DNA of 64,000 nucleotides from Fidelibacterota bacterium (lineage in GTDB: Bacteria > Pseudomonadota > Alphaproteobacteria > Rhodospirillales > Rhodospirillaceae). A program made the position numbers and the translations under genes. Location: contig CANJPQ010000002.1 in assembly GCA_947476275.1 (NCBI GenBank), forward strand, positions 124,001 to 188,000. The letters run 5' to 3'. A model generated the notes under the pieces. The model had not been told where the DNA came from and ran no database searches. It saw only the letters and a program-made list of their open reading frames with translations. Of this stretch, positions 1-8,292 are shown in pieces; positions within the stretch are counted from its first letter, which is position 1, and every line of letters starts with the position of its first letter.

Positions 1-295
1 TATAGTTCCCCGCGCCAAGGGTGACGCGGCCCGTATGGTGCAGGCGGCGGAAGCGCAGAAAGAACGTCTGGTGAAGGAAGCGGAAGGTCAGGCGGCGCGG
101 TTCACCGCGTTCTACCAGACCTACGCCGCCAACAAGGACATCACCGCGCGGCGCATGTATCTCGAAGCCATGCAGGAAATCCTGTCCAAGACCGACAAGA
201 TCCTGCTCGACGAGAAGGGTCGTGGGAACGGGGTCGTCCCGTACTTGCCGCTGCCCGAAGTCCAGCGCCGTCCGGCCAAGGAGGCGCCGCAATGA
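1..295 (+). CDS. hflK: HflK, protease modulator subunit (3' part only)
   Basis: C-terminal part of HflK, the SPFH/band-7 membrane protein that pairs with HflC and in E. coli wraps and restrains the FtsH protease. The reading frame is already open at base 2, so the start lies outside the window. Visible is the end of the SPFH coiled region (PRAKGDAARMVQAAEAQKE, then EAEGQAARF) and the typical tail with YLEAMQEIL and VVPYLPL. The stop TGA overlaps the ATG of hflC (ATGA), so the two are translationally coupled, as expected for partners needed in equal amounts. Identification rests on the tail motifs plus the hflC neighbour; confidence is high. Confidence 0.93.
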   Translation, partial: IVPRAKGDAARMVQAAEAQKERLVKEAEGQAARFTAFYQTYAANKDITARRMYLEAMQEILSKTDKILLDEKGRGNGVVPYLPLPEVQRRPAKEAPQ

Positions 296-1158
296 TCTCG
301 GTTCGTCAAATCTCTCTGATCGTCGCGGCAGTCATCGCCTTGATGCTGCTCAGCGGCTCGCTGTTCACCGTGCATCAGACCCACCAGGCGTTGGTGCTCC
401 AGCTTGGCGAACCCAAGCGGGTTGTCACCGAACCCGGCCTGCATGTGAAACTGCCGATGGTGCAGGACGTGTTCTACTACGACAGCCGGGTGCTCGATCT
501 CGATCCGCCGGGGCAGGACATGTCCCTGATCGACCAACGGCGCATCAACGTCGATGCCTTCGCGCGCTACAAGATCGTCGACCCGTTGACGTTCTTCCAG
601 GCTGTGCAGACCGAGACCGCCTTCCGCGACCGCTTCGGCTCGATTCTGAACGGTAGCGTGCGCGATGCACTCGGCCGCGCCGAGCTTGCCGACGTGCTCG
701 GCGACAAGCGTAACTTCGTCATGCGCGAGATCACCGACGCCGTGCGCCGCCGTGCGCCGGAATTCGGGATCGAGGTTGTCGAGGTCCGCATCGGCCGCAC
801 CGACCTGACGCAAGACACCACCCAGGCGACCTACGGCCGCATGCGGTCCGACCGTATCGCCGAAGCGGCGGAGAAGCGTGGTCTCGGCCAGGAGCAGAAG
901 TCCCGGATCGAAGCCGAAGCCGACAAGGATCGCACCATCATCATCGCTGAGGCGGAACGCCAGGCGCAGATCCTGGTGGGTGACGGGGAAGCCGAAAGCC
1001 GCAAGATCCTGAACGCGGCGCAAGGCAAGGATACGGAATTCTATGCCTTCTTCCGCTCGCTTGAGGCCTATCGCGCCTCGATGGGGGCCGGCACCACGAT
1101 GGTTCTCAGCCCGGATTCCGAGTTCTTCCGCTACTTCAACAAGGCCCCCGGCAAATAG
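292..1158 (+). CDS. hflC: HflC, protease modulator subunit
   Basis: 288 aa, normal for HflC. One N-terminal membrane anchor (about residues 7-27) is followed by the SPFH/band-7 domain, with HQTHQALVLQLGEPKRV at its start, and a long charged helical segment rich in E, A and R (about 180-245). The C-terminal FFRSLEAYR motif and a final FRYFNK tail are typical of the family. Known role: with HflK it forms a periplasm-facing cage around FtsH and tunes degradation of membrane proteins. The ATG overlaps the hflK stop by 4 nt. A strong intrinsic terminator follows 17 nt after the stop, ending the hflKC unit. Confidence 0.95.
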   Translation: MISVRQISLIVAAVIALMLLSGSLFTVHQTHQALVLQLGEPKRVVTEPGLHVKLPMVQDVFYYDSRVLDLDPPGQDMSLIDQRRINVDAFARYKIVDPLTFFQAVQTETAFRDRFGSILNGSVRDALGRAELADVLGDKRNFVMREITDAVRRRAPEFGIEVVEVRIGRTDLTQDTTQATYGRMRSDRIAEAAEKRGLGQEQKSRIEAEADKDRTIIIAEAERQAQILVGDGEAESRKILNAAQGKDTEFYAFFRSLEAYRASMGAGTTMVLSPDSEFFRYFNKAPGK

Positions 1159-1175
1159 CCGGGAACCGCTCGGCT

Positions 1176-1216
1176 GCGGCGCGCGTAGGTGCTAGCCTAC
1201 GCGCGCCGCTTTTTTT
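1176..1216 (+). terminator. Intrinsic terminator after hflC, abutting the degP start
   Basis: Perfect 14-bp inverted repeat (arms 1176-1189 and 1196-1209, 6-nt loop) followed directly by seven T at 1210-1216. This is a textbook rho-independent terminator for hflKC. Unusually, the T tract runs straight into the Shine-Dalgarno region of the next gene, leaving no room for a separate promoter downstream of it. Confidence 0.92.
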
Positions 1217-1228
1217 ATGGAGCATGAC

Positions 1229-2686
1229 GTGAAAGCCTTATTCCGGTCGGCCGCAGCGTGCCTTGTGGCGATGGTGGTCACGCTCACAGTTCCCATGAGC
1301 GCCGGCGCGCGCGGGCCGGAGAACTTCTCCGACATCGCCGAGAAGCTCCTGCCGTCGGTGGTGAACATCTCCACCACCCAGATGGTCGACCGCAAGAAGG
1401 CCGACGAAGAGGCCGGCGAAGCCCCGCTTGAGGAATGGTTCCGCGACTACTTCGACAAGCGGCGCGGCGACGACGAGGGCGGCCGTAAGCCGGCCAAGCG
1501 GCGCCAGACGTCCCTGGGCTCCGGCTTCATCATCGACAAGTCCGGCTACATCGTTACCAACAACCACGTCATCGAGAACGCCGACAAGATTTCCGTGATC
1601 CTGCACGACGATACCGTGCTCGATGCGAAGCTGATCGGTCGCGATACCAAGGTCGACGTGGCGCTGTTGAAGGTCGAGCCCAAGGCCGAACTCAAGCCGC
1701 TGGCCTGGGGCAACTCGGACCAGGCCCGTGTGGGCGAGTGGGTCATCGCTATCGGCAATCCCTTCGGGCTCGGTGGTTCGGTCAGCGCCGGCATTATTTC
1801 CGCGCGCGCCCGCGACATCAACGCCGGCCAGTACGACGACTTCTTGCAGACCGATGCGGCGATCAACCGCGGCAACTCCGGCGGGCCGCTGCTCAACCTC
1901 GAAGGCCAGGTTATCGGCATCAACACCGCGATCTATTCCGTCACCGGTGGCAACTCCGGCGTCGGCTTCGCGGCGTCGGCCCATCTCGTGCGCCCGATCC
2001 TGGAAGATCTGCGCAAGTTCGGACGCACCCGCCGCGGCTGGCTGGGCGTGAAGATCCAGACGGTCAATCCTGAGATCGCCGAAAGCCTCGGTCTCGACCG
2101 CGGCCGTGGCGCTCTGGTGTCCCAAGCCGATCCGGCCGGACCTGCGGCGAAAGCGGGCGTGCAGCAAAGCGACGTGATCATCACCTACGACGGCAAGAGC
2201 GTGGACAAGATGCGCGACCTGCCGCGCCTGGTCGCCGCCACCGCCGTGGACAAGACCGTCGACGTGGTGGTCTGGCGCCGCGGCAAGCAAATGACCTTCA
2301 AGATGAAGGTCGGCGAGTTGAAAGACGACGGTACGCCGGTGGCCTCCATCGAACAGAAGAAGGCGCCCGTGCAGATCACACGCACCGAGTTGAAGGCGCT
2401 CGGCATTGGCGTCGCCGAAATCAGCGACAAATCGCGCGAGCGTTACGATATCCCCAACGACATCCACGGCCTCGTCGTGGTGGATGTGGACGACGACGCG
2501 GACGCGGCCTCCAAGGGCCTGAAGCGCGGCGACGTCATCGATGAAATCCAGCAAGCCTCCGTTACCACGCCGGCGGAAGCCCAGGCCCTTATCGATACCG
2601 CCAAGAAAGCCGGCCGCAAAAGTGTGCTGCTGCGCGTCGTCTCCGGCGACAACGTGCGCTTCGTGGGCGTGAAGATCGAAGGTTAG
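1229..2686 (+). CDS. degP: DegP/DegQ-type (Do family) periplasmic serine protease
   Basis: Periplasmic HtrA-family protease/chaperone that clears misfolded envelope proteins. From the GTG at 1229 the protein has 485 residues: signal peptide (about 1-28, ending MSAGA), trypsin-like domain with catalytic triad H113 (NNHV), D143 (KVDVALL) and S217 (RGNSGGP), then two PDZ domains (about 255-345 and 385-480). I prefer GTG 1229 because GGAG at 1219-1222 sits 6 nt upstream. The alternative ATG at 1217 (4 residues longer) lies immediately after the terminator T tract with no ribosome site. It follows hflKC, a common envelope quality-control pairing, and holC follows 7 nt later. DegP versus DegQ/MucD naming cannot be settled here. 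Confidence 0.93.
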   Translation: MKALFRSAAACLVAMVVTLTVPMSAGARGPENFSDIAEKLLPSVVNISTTQMVDRKKADEEAGEAPLEEWFRDYFDKRRGDDEGGRKPAKRRQTSLGSGFIIDKSGYIVTNNHVIENADKISVILHDDTVLDAKLIGRDTKVDVALLKVEPKAELKPLAWGNSDQARVGEWVIAIGNPFGLGGSVSAGIISARARDINAGQYDDFLQTDAAINRGNSGGPLLNLEGQVIGINTAIYSVTGGNSGVGFAASAHLVRPILEDLRKFGRTRRGWLGVKIQTVNPEIAESLGLDRGRGALVSQADPAGPAAKAGVQQSDVIITYDGKSVDKMRDLPRLVAATAVDKTVDVVVWRRGKQMTFKMKVGELKDDGTPVASIEQKKAPVQITRTELKALGIGVAEISDKSRERYDIPNDIHGLVVVDVDDDADAASKGLKRGDVIDEIQQASVTTPAEAQALIDTAKKAGRKSVLLRVVSGDNVRFVGVKIEG

Positions 2687-2693
2687 CGCGCGG

Positions 2694-3140
2694 ATGCGGG
2701 TCGACTTCTACCACCTGCAGGACTCGCCGCTGGAACGGGCGCTGCCAATGCTGCTGGAGCGGGCCATGAACGTAGGCCTGCGCGCCGTGGTGATGGCGGC
2801 CTCCGACGATCGCCTGGAGGCCCTGTCGGGCATGCTCTGGACCTACACCTCGGACTCCTGGCTGCCCCACGGCACCGCCAAGGACGGCTCCGCCGCGGAG
2901 CAGCCGATCTGGCTGACCACGGCGGAAGAGAACCCCAACGGCGCCAAGCTCCTGGTGCTCACCGACGGCATGTCCTCGTCGCACCTGGGCGAATTCGACC
3001 GGTGCCTCGATCTGTTCGACGGCAACAACGAAGCCGCCACCGCGGCGGCGCGGGAGCGCTGGAGGGTGGCAAAATCCGCCGGGCATGAGCTCCATTACTG
3101 GCAACAGACCCAGTCCGGCTGGCAGGAAAAGGCGACCTAG
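2694..3140 (+). CDS. holC: DNA polymerase III subunit chi
   Basis: 148 aa, the usual size of alphaproteobacterial HolC. The chi subunit bridges the clamp-loader complex to single-stranded-DNA-binding protein in the replisome. Family features visible are the N-terminal VDFYHL motif, the central LWTY...SWLPHG segment and the C-terminal RWRVAK...HYWQQ segment, typical of the Rossmann-like chi fold. It begins 7 nt after the protease stop and is probably co-transcribed with it; the association looks positional rather than functional. No HolD partner is in view, as is common in alphaproteobacteria. Confidence 0.93.
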   Translation: MRVDFYHLQDSPLERALPMLLERAMNVGLRAVVMAASDDRLEALSGMLWTYTSDSWLPHGTAKDGSAAEQPIWLTTAEENPNGAKLLVLTDGMSSSHLGEFDRCLDLFDGNNEAATAAARERWRVAKSAGHELHYWQQTQSGWQEKAT

Positions 3141-3211
3141 GCCTAGCGTGCGGCCAGGAAAAGTGGACTTCCGGTTTTCCGTCCGGTCGCACGCCAAATT
3201 AAGCCCCGGCA

Positions 3212-3240
3212 TTGCTTGCGCGGGCCCGGTTGTCTATAAC
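3212..3240 (+). promoter_or_regulatory. Probable sigma-70 promoter of ndk
   Basis: TTGCTT (3212-3217) and TATAAC (3235-3240) are separated by exactly 17 bp, with the predicted start about 40 nt upstream of the ndk ATG. The -10 matches five of six consensus bases; the -35 is weaker (three of six). The call is by motif and position only. Confidence 0.55.
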
Positions 3241-3286
3241 CCGCGCGGTTTTTCCGCCCATTTCCCTGCGACGAAAGAAGACTCTC

Positions 3287-3709
3287 ATGGCCGTTCAACG
3301 CACCTTCTCGATCATCAAGCCCGACGCCACCCGCCGTAACCTGACCGGCAAGGTGAATGCCATGCTGGAAGCCGGCGGTCTGCGCATCGTCGCCCAGAAG
3401 CGCATCCACATGACCCAGGCCCAGGCCGCGAGCTTCTACGGCGTCCACAAGGAGCGCCCGTTCTTCAAGAGCCTGTGCGATTTCATGACCTCCGGTCCGG
3501 TCGTGGTGCAGGTGCTCGAAGGCGAGAACGCTGTGGCGCGCAATCGCGAGATCATGGGCGCTACCAACCCGGCCAATGCCGAGCCCGGCACGATCCGCAA
3601 GGAAGTCGCTGAGTCGATCGAGGCGAACTCCGTGCACGGCTCTGACTCGCCGGAAAATGCGGCGATCGAGATCGCCTACTTCTTCGCCGGCAGCGAAATC
3701 GTCGGTTAA
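3287..3709 (+). CDS. ndk: Nucleoside diphosphate kinase
   Basis: Cytosolic enzyme that passes the gamma-phosphate of ATP to NDPs through a phosphohistidine intermediate. The 140-aa product is standard length. It shows the N-terminal [10 protein letters not shown] strand, the nucleotide-binding [10 protein letters not shown] segment and the signature NSVHGSDS with catalytic H117. The start at 3287 is chosen because [13 protein letters not shown] is the conserved N terminus and the purine-rich GAAAGAAG lies 6 nt upstream; an in-frame upstream extension to 3212 overlaps the promoter. It has its own probable promoter and is followed 29 nt later by purN. Confidence 0.97.
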   Translation: MAVQRTFSIIKPDATRRNLTGKVNAMLEAGGLRIVAQKRIHMTQAQAASFYGVHKERPFFKSLCDFMTSGPVVVQVLEGENAVARNREIMGATNPANAEPGTIRKEVAESIEANSVHGSDSPENAAIEIAYFFAGSEIVG

Positions 3710-3738
3710 TGGAATAGGGCGGGGGAGAACGACACGCG

Positions 3739-4362
3739 ATGTCGCATTTCCCCGCCCGTCCAAGCCTGGCGTTCCTGGCGTCCCACAACGGGACGAACAT
3801 GCGCGCCATTGTCGCCGCCTGTAAGACCGGCGTGCTGCGCGCCGTGCAGCCGATCCTGCTGATCAGCAACAACGGCGACAGCCAAGCCATCGCCTGGGCC
3901 AAACAGAACAAGATCGAAGCGCGCCACATCAGCGCCAAGACCGAAGGCTCCGAGGCCGCTGCGGACGATACGATTGCCGCGGTGATGTCCATGGCCGGCA
4001 TCGATCTGGTGGTCCTCGCGGGCTACATGCGAAAGCTCGGGCCCGAAACCCTTAAGGTGTTCCACCGCCGCATTCTCAACGTCCACCCGGCCCTGCTGCC
4101 GAAGTTCGGTGGGGCGGGCATGTATGGCGCGCACGTTCACAACGCTGTGCTGAAGTCCGGCGATACGGAAACCGGCTGCACCATCCACGTCGTCGACGAC
4201 GAATACGATCACGGCCCCGTGGTCGCCCAAGCCAAGGTCGCGGTTGCGCCCGGCGACACCGCCGAGACCCTCGCCGCCCGCGTCCAAGCCCGCGAACAGA
4301 CGCTTTACGTGGAAACCCTCAAGCGCATCTTCTCCGGCGAGATCGACCTCGACCGGCTATAG
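3739..4362 (+). CDS. purN: Phosphoribosylglycinamide formyltransferase
   Basis: GAR transformylase, third step of purine synthesis, using 10-formyl-THF. 207 aa, normal length. Catalytic residues are visible: N114 and H116 in NVHPALLP and D157 in the DEYDHGP loop; TGCTIHVV belongs to the same conserved region. The N-terminal glycine loop reads SHNGTN (15-20) rather than the usual SGxGSN, a notable substitution of a substrate-binding loop glycine by His. The gene points toward the purM-eamA pair on the other strand; its TAG overlaps the eamA stop (CTATAG). In many alphaproteobacteria purM and purN form one operon, so an inversion is likely here. Confidence 0.94.
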   Translation: MSHFPARPSLAFLASHNGTNMRAIVAACKTGVLRAVQPILLISNNGDSQAIAWAKQNKIEARHISAKTEGSEAAADDTIAAVMSMAGIDLVVLAGYMRKLGPETLKVFHRRILNVHPALLPKFGGAGMYGAHVHNAVLKSGDTETGCTIHVVDDEYDHGPVVAQAKVAVAPGDTAETLAARVQAREQTLYVETLKRIFSGEIDLDRL

Positions 4363-5244
4363 GGCGCGCTTGCGGAACAGCGCCGGGCCGAGTTCCGCGA
4401 CGATCACCCCGGCCATGATCAAGGCGCAGCCGACCAAGGCAATCGCGCCCAGCCGCTCGCCCAGGAAGATTGCGCCGGCAATCGCCGCGAACACACTCTC
4501 CAGAGACATGATCAACGCCGCTTCCGGCGCCGGTGTGTGGCGCTGGGCGATGTTCTGCATCGTGAATGCGATCCCGCCGGAGATCAGCCCCGCATACAGG
4601 ATCGCCGGCATGGCCGCGACAATGCCGGCCCAATGCACCGGCTCAATCGCCAACCCGATGCCGAGGCCCAGCACGGCGGTCACGCTGTACTGGACCAGCG
4701 ACAGGAAGAACGCCCGCGGGACGTGGGTGAGGAAAAGTCCGACCAGGCTAATGCCGAACGACCACGCCACGTCCGACACGATCAGCAGGAAATCGCCGAA
4801 GGCAAAGGGCTGCAGGGAGCCATGGGCGCTCAGCAGATAGGCGCCAAGCAACGAGATCGCGCTCGCGGCAAGCACTTTGCGGCTGATGCGCTCGCGGGTG
4901 AGGAACCACGTCGTGAACGGCACCATCACCACGTAAAGCGCCGTCAGGAAGCCGCCGTTGGTCACGCTGGTGGTGAGCAGGGCGGTCTGCTGCAGGACCG
5001 ATCCGGTCAGCAGGCACAGACCGATCACCCCGGCCATGAACCACGCCCGGCGCGTGACTGGCTTTTGTGCCTGGCGTGATTCGCGCCAAGCCAACGGCAG
5101 CACCACAAGCGCAGAGAACAGGAACCGCGCGCCGACGAAGGTGATCGGCCCCATCGTCTCGTTGGCGGCTTTCTGCGCGACGAACGCGGTACCCCAGATG
5201 ATCGCCGTTATCAGCAGCAGCGCATCGGCGCGCAGCCGGGTCAT
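4357..5244 (-). CDS. EamA/DMT-superfamily transporter
   Basis: 295-aa inner-membrane protein of the drug/metabolite transporter superfamily, with about ten hydrophobic segments in two EamA repeats. N terminus MTRLRADALLLITAIIWGT is the classic first-helix motif (WG...), and the second repeat begins near FGDFLLIVSDVAWSFG. Substrate cannot be inferred. The start ATG at 5244 shares its A with the TGA of purM (TGATG), so the two genes are coupled, although a functional link to purine synthesis is not evident. A longer in-frame extension reading back into purM (to 5580) was discarded as a shadow. It is convergent with purN. Confidence 0.9.
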   Translation of the reverse strand: MTRLRADALLLITAIIWGTAFVAQKAANETMGPITFVGARFLFSALVVLPLAWRESRQAQKPVTRRAWFMAGVIGLCLLTGSVLQQTALLTTSVTNGGFLTALYVVMVPFTTWFLTRERISRKVLAASAISLLGAYLLSAHGSLQPFAFGDFLLIVSDVAWSFGISLVGLFLTHVPRAFFLSLVQYSVTAVLGLGIGLAIEPVHWAGIVAAMPAILYAGLISGGIAFTMQNIAQRHTPAPEAALIMSLESVFAAIAGAIFLGERLGAIALVGCALIMAGVIVAELGPALFRKRAL

Positions 5245-6353
5245 CAGGCGCGGAGGTGCAGATCTGCGTCGGCGAAGGTCACGCCGATCGGTTCGATGAT
5301 CACGCGCTTCGGGCCCGCTTCCACACGCCCTGCGATCCACGCACCGACACCTGCCTTCTGGGCCACGCTCACGGTCTTCTCCGCGTCCTTCGCATCCACG
5401 AACAATGCGAAGCCTGCACCCATGTTGAATGTGCCGTAGGCTTCGGCGTCGCTCAGGCGGGCGGCCTGCTGCAGGTAGGTCAGCACCGGCGGCACCGGCG
5501 CGAGGGTGTCGAAGCGATAGGTGAAGGCTGCGGGGTGGCGCATCACCTTGCGCCAGCCGTGGCCGGTGATGTTGGCGCAATAGTGCGGAATGATCCCGGC
5601 GGCGAACAGCGCTTCCGTCACCGGCGAATAGAGCACGGTGGGATCCATCAACGCGTCGCCGAACAGGCGGCCATCGCTCAACTTCGCGCGATAGCCCAGC
5701 GCGCTATCCGCGGCCACTTTGCGTGCGAGCGAGACGCCATTGGCATGAATGCCGCTCGCGGCAAGCATCACAATGGCATCGCCGGCCGCCAGCTTGTCGG
5801 CGATGGTCAACCGTTCGCGCGGCCGCACGATGCCGATGCAAGACGCGGCGAGATCGATGGTGTTCGGATTGACGACGCCCACCAGGCTCGGCGTTTCGCC
5901 GCCGCCCCAGGCCACGCCACAAATGTCACAGGCCGCTTTCCACCCGCGCACCAGATCGGCGGAGCGCTCCGCGTCGTCGAACCACTCGCTGGAGCCGGCG
6001 GCCCAATAGGCCTGCACGGACACCGGCGTCGCGCCGACGGTGATGATGTCGTTGATCGCCATGGCCAGGGTGTCCTGGGCGAGGGCGTCGAAATAGGTCT
6101 TGCCGGTGATCGGCCGCATGGCGTCGGCGATCAGCACTTTCGTCCCCAGGCATTCGGTGATCGAGGCGAGCAGGATGTCGCCCATGTCCACCACGTACGC
6201 GGATTCGCCGCGGGATGCGGCAATCTCGGTAAACCCGGTGTGTTTGAGATTCCCCGCGGTCTCCCGCGCGGCGCGCTGGGCATCGATCTTGAGCGGGTCG
6301 ATCTTGCTGTAATCGACGCCGGCGGCTTTATAGTCGATAGGCGTGTTGCTCAT
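5244..6353 (-). CDS. purM: Phosphoribosylformylglycinamidine cyclo-ligase (AIR synthetase)
   Basis: Fifth step of purine synthesis: ATP-dependent ring closure of FGAM to AIR. 369 aa, slightly longer than the E. coli enzyme. It begins MSNTPIDYKAAGVDY and shows the PurM signatures GVDY near the start, VVDMGDILL, the metal/ATP motif WGGGETPSL and the GITGHGWRK-like NITGHGWRKVM segment. C terminus ends in GRVEAG...VII. It is the first gene of a minus-strand pair with eamA and is divergent from the DUF2066 gene (68 nt apart), so both promoters must lie in 6354-6421. Confidence 0.96.
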   Translation of the reverse strand: MSNTPIDYKAAGVDYSKIDPLKIDAQRAARETAGNLKHTGFTEIAASRGESAYVVDMGDILLASITECLGTKVLIADAMRPITGKTYFDALAQDTLAMAINDIITVGATPVSVQAYWAAGSSEWFDDAERSADLVRGWKAACDICGVAWGGGETPSLVGVVNPNTIDLAASCIGIVRPRERLTIADKLAAGDAIVMLAASGIHANGVSLARKVAADSALGYRAKLSDGRLFGDALMDPTVLYSPVTEALFAAGIIPHYCANITGHGWRKVMRHPAAFTYRFDTLAPVPPVLTYLQQAARLSDAEAYGTFNMGAGFALFVDAKDAEKTVSVAQKAGVGAWIAGRVEAGPKRVIIEPIGVTFADADLHLRA

Positions 6354-6421
6354 GAGCCTGTTGATAAACGGGCGGTTGCGGCCTGTCGACCGGGGCGTTT
6401 TTGTAGGCTAAACCGGGGGCC

Positions 6422-7651
6422 ATGAATGACCGAAATCATGCCTCCCGTCCCGCGGCTGCGAACATACTGATTCGACCCCGCTTTGCAAGTTATGCGCGCG
6501 CCCTCCTGGCCGCGGCCTCGTTGCTGTGGGTTGCGGTGCTGGCCCCGGGGCCGGCGCAGGCGCAGACCCAAACCCAAACCCAAACCAGGGAAAAGGGCGT
6601 CTTCATCGGCGGCGAGAGCCGCAACCTGTTTGAGGCCCGGGGCATCCCCGTGGACGTCACCGCCGCCACGGTCACCGAGGCGCGCGAACGCGCTCTGACC
6701 CAAGGCCGCGTCGAGGCTCTGCGGGTGATGGTCGAGCATCTCGCCACGCCGGAAGAGGCCACCAAGCTGCCGCCGCTCCAGGCCAACCAGATCATCGACA
6801 TGGTCCGCGAATTCTCGCTCGCCAATGAGCGCACCTCGGCCGTGCGCTATATCGCGGAGATGACCGTGCGGTTCGATCCCGATGCCGTGCGCCGCCTGCT
6901 GCGCGCCTCGAAGATCCCGTTCACGGAGTTCCTCTCGAAGCCGATGGTGCTCCTGCCGCTCTATATCGAGGGCGGCAAGACCCAGCTGTGGGAAGAGTCC
7001 AATCCCTGGCGCGAAGCGTGGCTCCGCGTGAAGGACCGCAGCGCCCTGGTCCCGCTGGTGCTGGCAAGCGGCGACACCGACATCACGGTCGCACAAGTCG
7101 TCGGTAAGGATCGCGACGCCTTGCAAGACCTCGCCAACCGCTACGACGCCGCCGGCGTAATCGTCGCGCGCGCCACCGCCAACGGCGACACGCTCGCGCT
7201 CGTCTATTCCGATCTGCGCGGCGCCGCCCCGCCGGTCGACGCAGCCGTTGGCTTCGCGCCGCAAGCCGGGCAGAGCCGCGAAGACATGATGACCGGCGCC
7301 GCCACCGCACTCGCCCGCGCTGTCGCCGATGCCTGGAAGAAGAACAACCGTTTCGACGTCTCGGTCACGGCGCAGCTCACGGCGCTCGCGCCGATCAAGG
7401 ACCTGAAGGAATGGGTGCGCATGCGTGATCGCCTGAAGGACGTGCCCGCCGTGCAGCACATTGACGTGCAAGCCATCACCCGCGACCGCGCGCAGGTCAC
7501 CTTGCGCTACGCCGGCGACCAGGCCCGCCTCGAAAGCGCGCTCGCACAGCAGTCGCTCACCCTCAACCAGCAAGGCGGCGTTTGGATTCTGGGCACGACC
7601 GGCCGCAAGGCCGAACCCACGCCGCCTGCCGCCCCGCCAGCCGTTCAGTGA
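6422..7651 (+). CDS. DUF2066 family secreted protein
   Basis: 409 aa with an N-terminal hydrophobic signal (about residues 25-48, ending PGPAQAQ). The rest matches the DUF2066 layout: conserved VDVTAATVTEARERAL near residue 75, a central PLYIEGGKTQLWEESNPWR segment, and a C-terminal beta-rich part. Its function is unknown; family members often sit immediately upstream of hda in proteobacteria, as here, where the stop overlaps the hdaA GTG (GTGA). Just after the predicted cleavage region the DNA contains a short tandem hexanucleotide repeat encoding QTQTQT. Localisation to the periplasm is inferred. Confidence 0.85.
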   Translation: MNDRNHASRPAAANILIRPRFASYARALLAAASLLWVAVLAPGPAQAQTQTQTQTREKGVFIGGESRNLFEARGIPVDVTAATVTEARERALTQGRVEALRVMVEHLATPEEATKLPPLQANQIIDMVREFSLANERTSAVRYIAEMTVRFDPDAVRRLLRASKIPFTEFLSKPMVLLPLYIEGGKTQLWEESNPWREAWLRVKDRSALVPLVLASGDTDITVAQVVGKDRDALQDLANRYDAAGVIVARATANGDTLALVYSDLRGAAPPVDAAVGFAPQAGQSREDMMTGAATALARAVADAWKKNNRFDVSVTAQLTALAPIKDLKEWVRMRDRLKDVPAVQHIDVQAITRDRAQVTLRYAGDQARLESALAQQSLTLNQQGGVWILGTTGRKAEPTPPAAPPAVQ

Positions 7652-8292
7652 CGCAACTCACGCTCGATCTCGGGCATCGCCCCGCCTTCGGGCGCGAAGA
7701 CTTTCTGGTCGGCCCAGGCAATGAGGAAGCGGTCAGCTGGATCGATCGCTTTCCCGCCTGGCCTGGCCCCGCGCTCGCCCTGGTCGGCCCCGCCGGCTGC
7801 GGCAAAACCCATCTCGCCCAGGTCTTCGCCTCGCGTGTGAACGCGATAACTCTTCCGATCTCCGACCTGCAGCCGCAGAGCATCGTCCTCCACGCCGCCT
7901 ATGTGATCGAGCATGACGACAGCGTCCTCGATGAACGCGCGCTGTTCCATTTTTTGAATGCGGCGAAAGAGCAGGGCGCGCATATCCTGCTGACGTCCCG
8001 CGAGGCGCCCGCGCGCTGGGGTGTGGCCTTGCCGGATCTCGCCTCGCGGCTGGCCGCCATCCCGGTCGTGCGCGTCGCGGCGGCGGACGACGCCATGCTC
8101 GAAGCCGTGCTGGTGAAGATGTTCGCGGACCGTCAGCTCGATGTCGGGCCGGATGTGATCGCCTACGCGCTCAAGACCGTCGACCGCAGCTTCGCCGCGA
8201 TGCGCGATATCGTCGGCCGCGCGGATGCAGCCTCCCTCGCCGGGCAGCGCGCCGTCACCATCCCCCTGGTGAAGACTCTTCTCAGTCGGTGA
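7648..8292 (+). CDS. hdaA: HdaA, DnaA regulatory inactivator
   Basis: AAA+ protein related to DnaA domain III. In Caulobacter and E. coli the homologue binds the beta clamp and stimulates DnaA-ATP hydrolysis to prevent re-initiation. From GTG 7648 the protein has 214 aa: an N-terminal clamp-binding-type motif QLTLDL (residues 3-8), REDFLVGP, Walker A GPAGCGKT (47-54) and an AAA+ lid. The GTG is chosen because it overlaps the upstream TGA (GTGA) and restores the family's short N terminus; a longer in-frame start at 7582 runs through the previous gene. Its last 11 nt overlap the convergent sixA-like gene. Confidence 0.92.
   Translation: MTQLTLDLGHRPAFGREDFLVGPGNEEAVSWIDRFPAWPGPALALVGPAGCGKTHLAQVFASRVNAITLPISDLQPQSIVLHAAYVIEHDDSVLDERALFHFLNAAKEQGAHILLTSREAPARWGVALPDLASRLAAIPVVRVAAADDAMLEAVLVKMFADRQLDVGPDVIAYALKTVDRSFAAMRDIVGRADAASLAGQRAVTIPLVKTLLSR

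Noticed and set aside
4244-5079. Plus-strand frames over the eamA gene
   Set aside because: Antisense to a membrane protein with clear helices; the plus frames have no recognisable features.
6354-6421. Promoter pair between purM and the DUF2066 gene
   Set aside because: Both must have promoters here, but no hexamer pair with good spacing was convincing on either strand.
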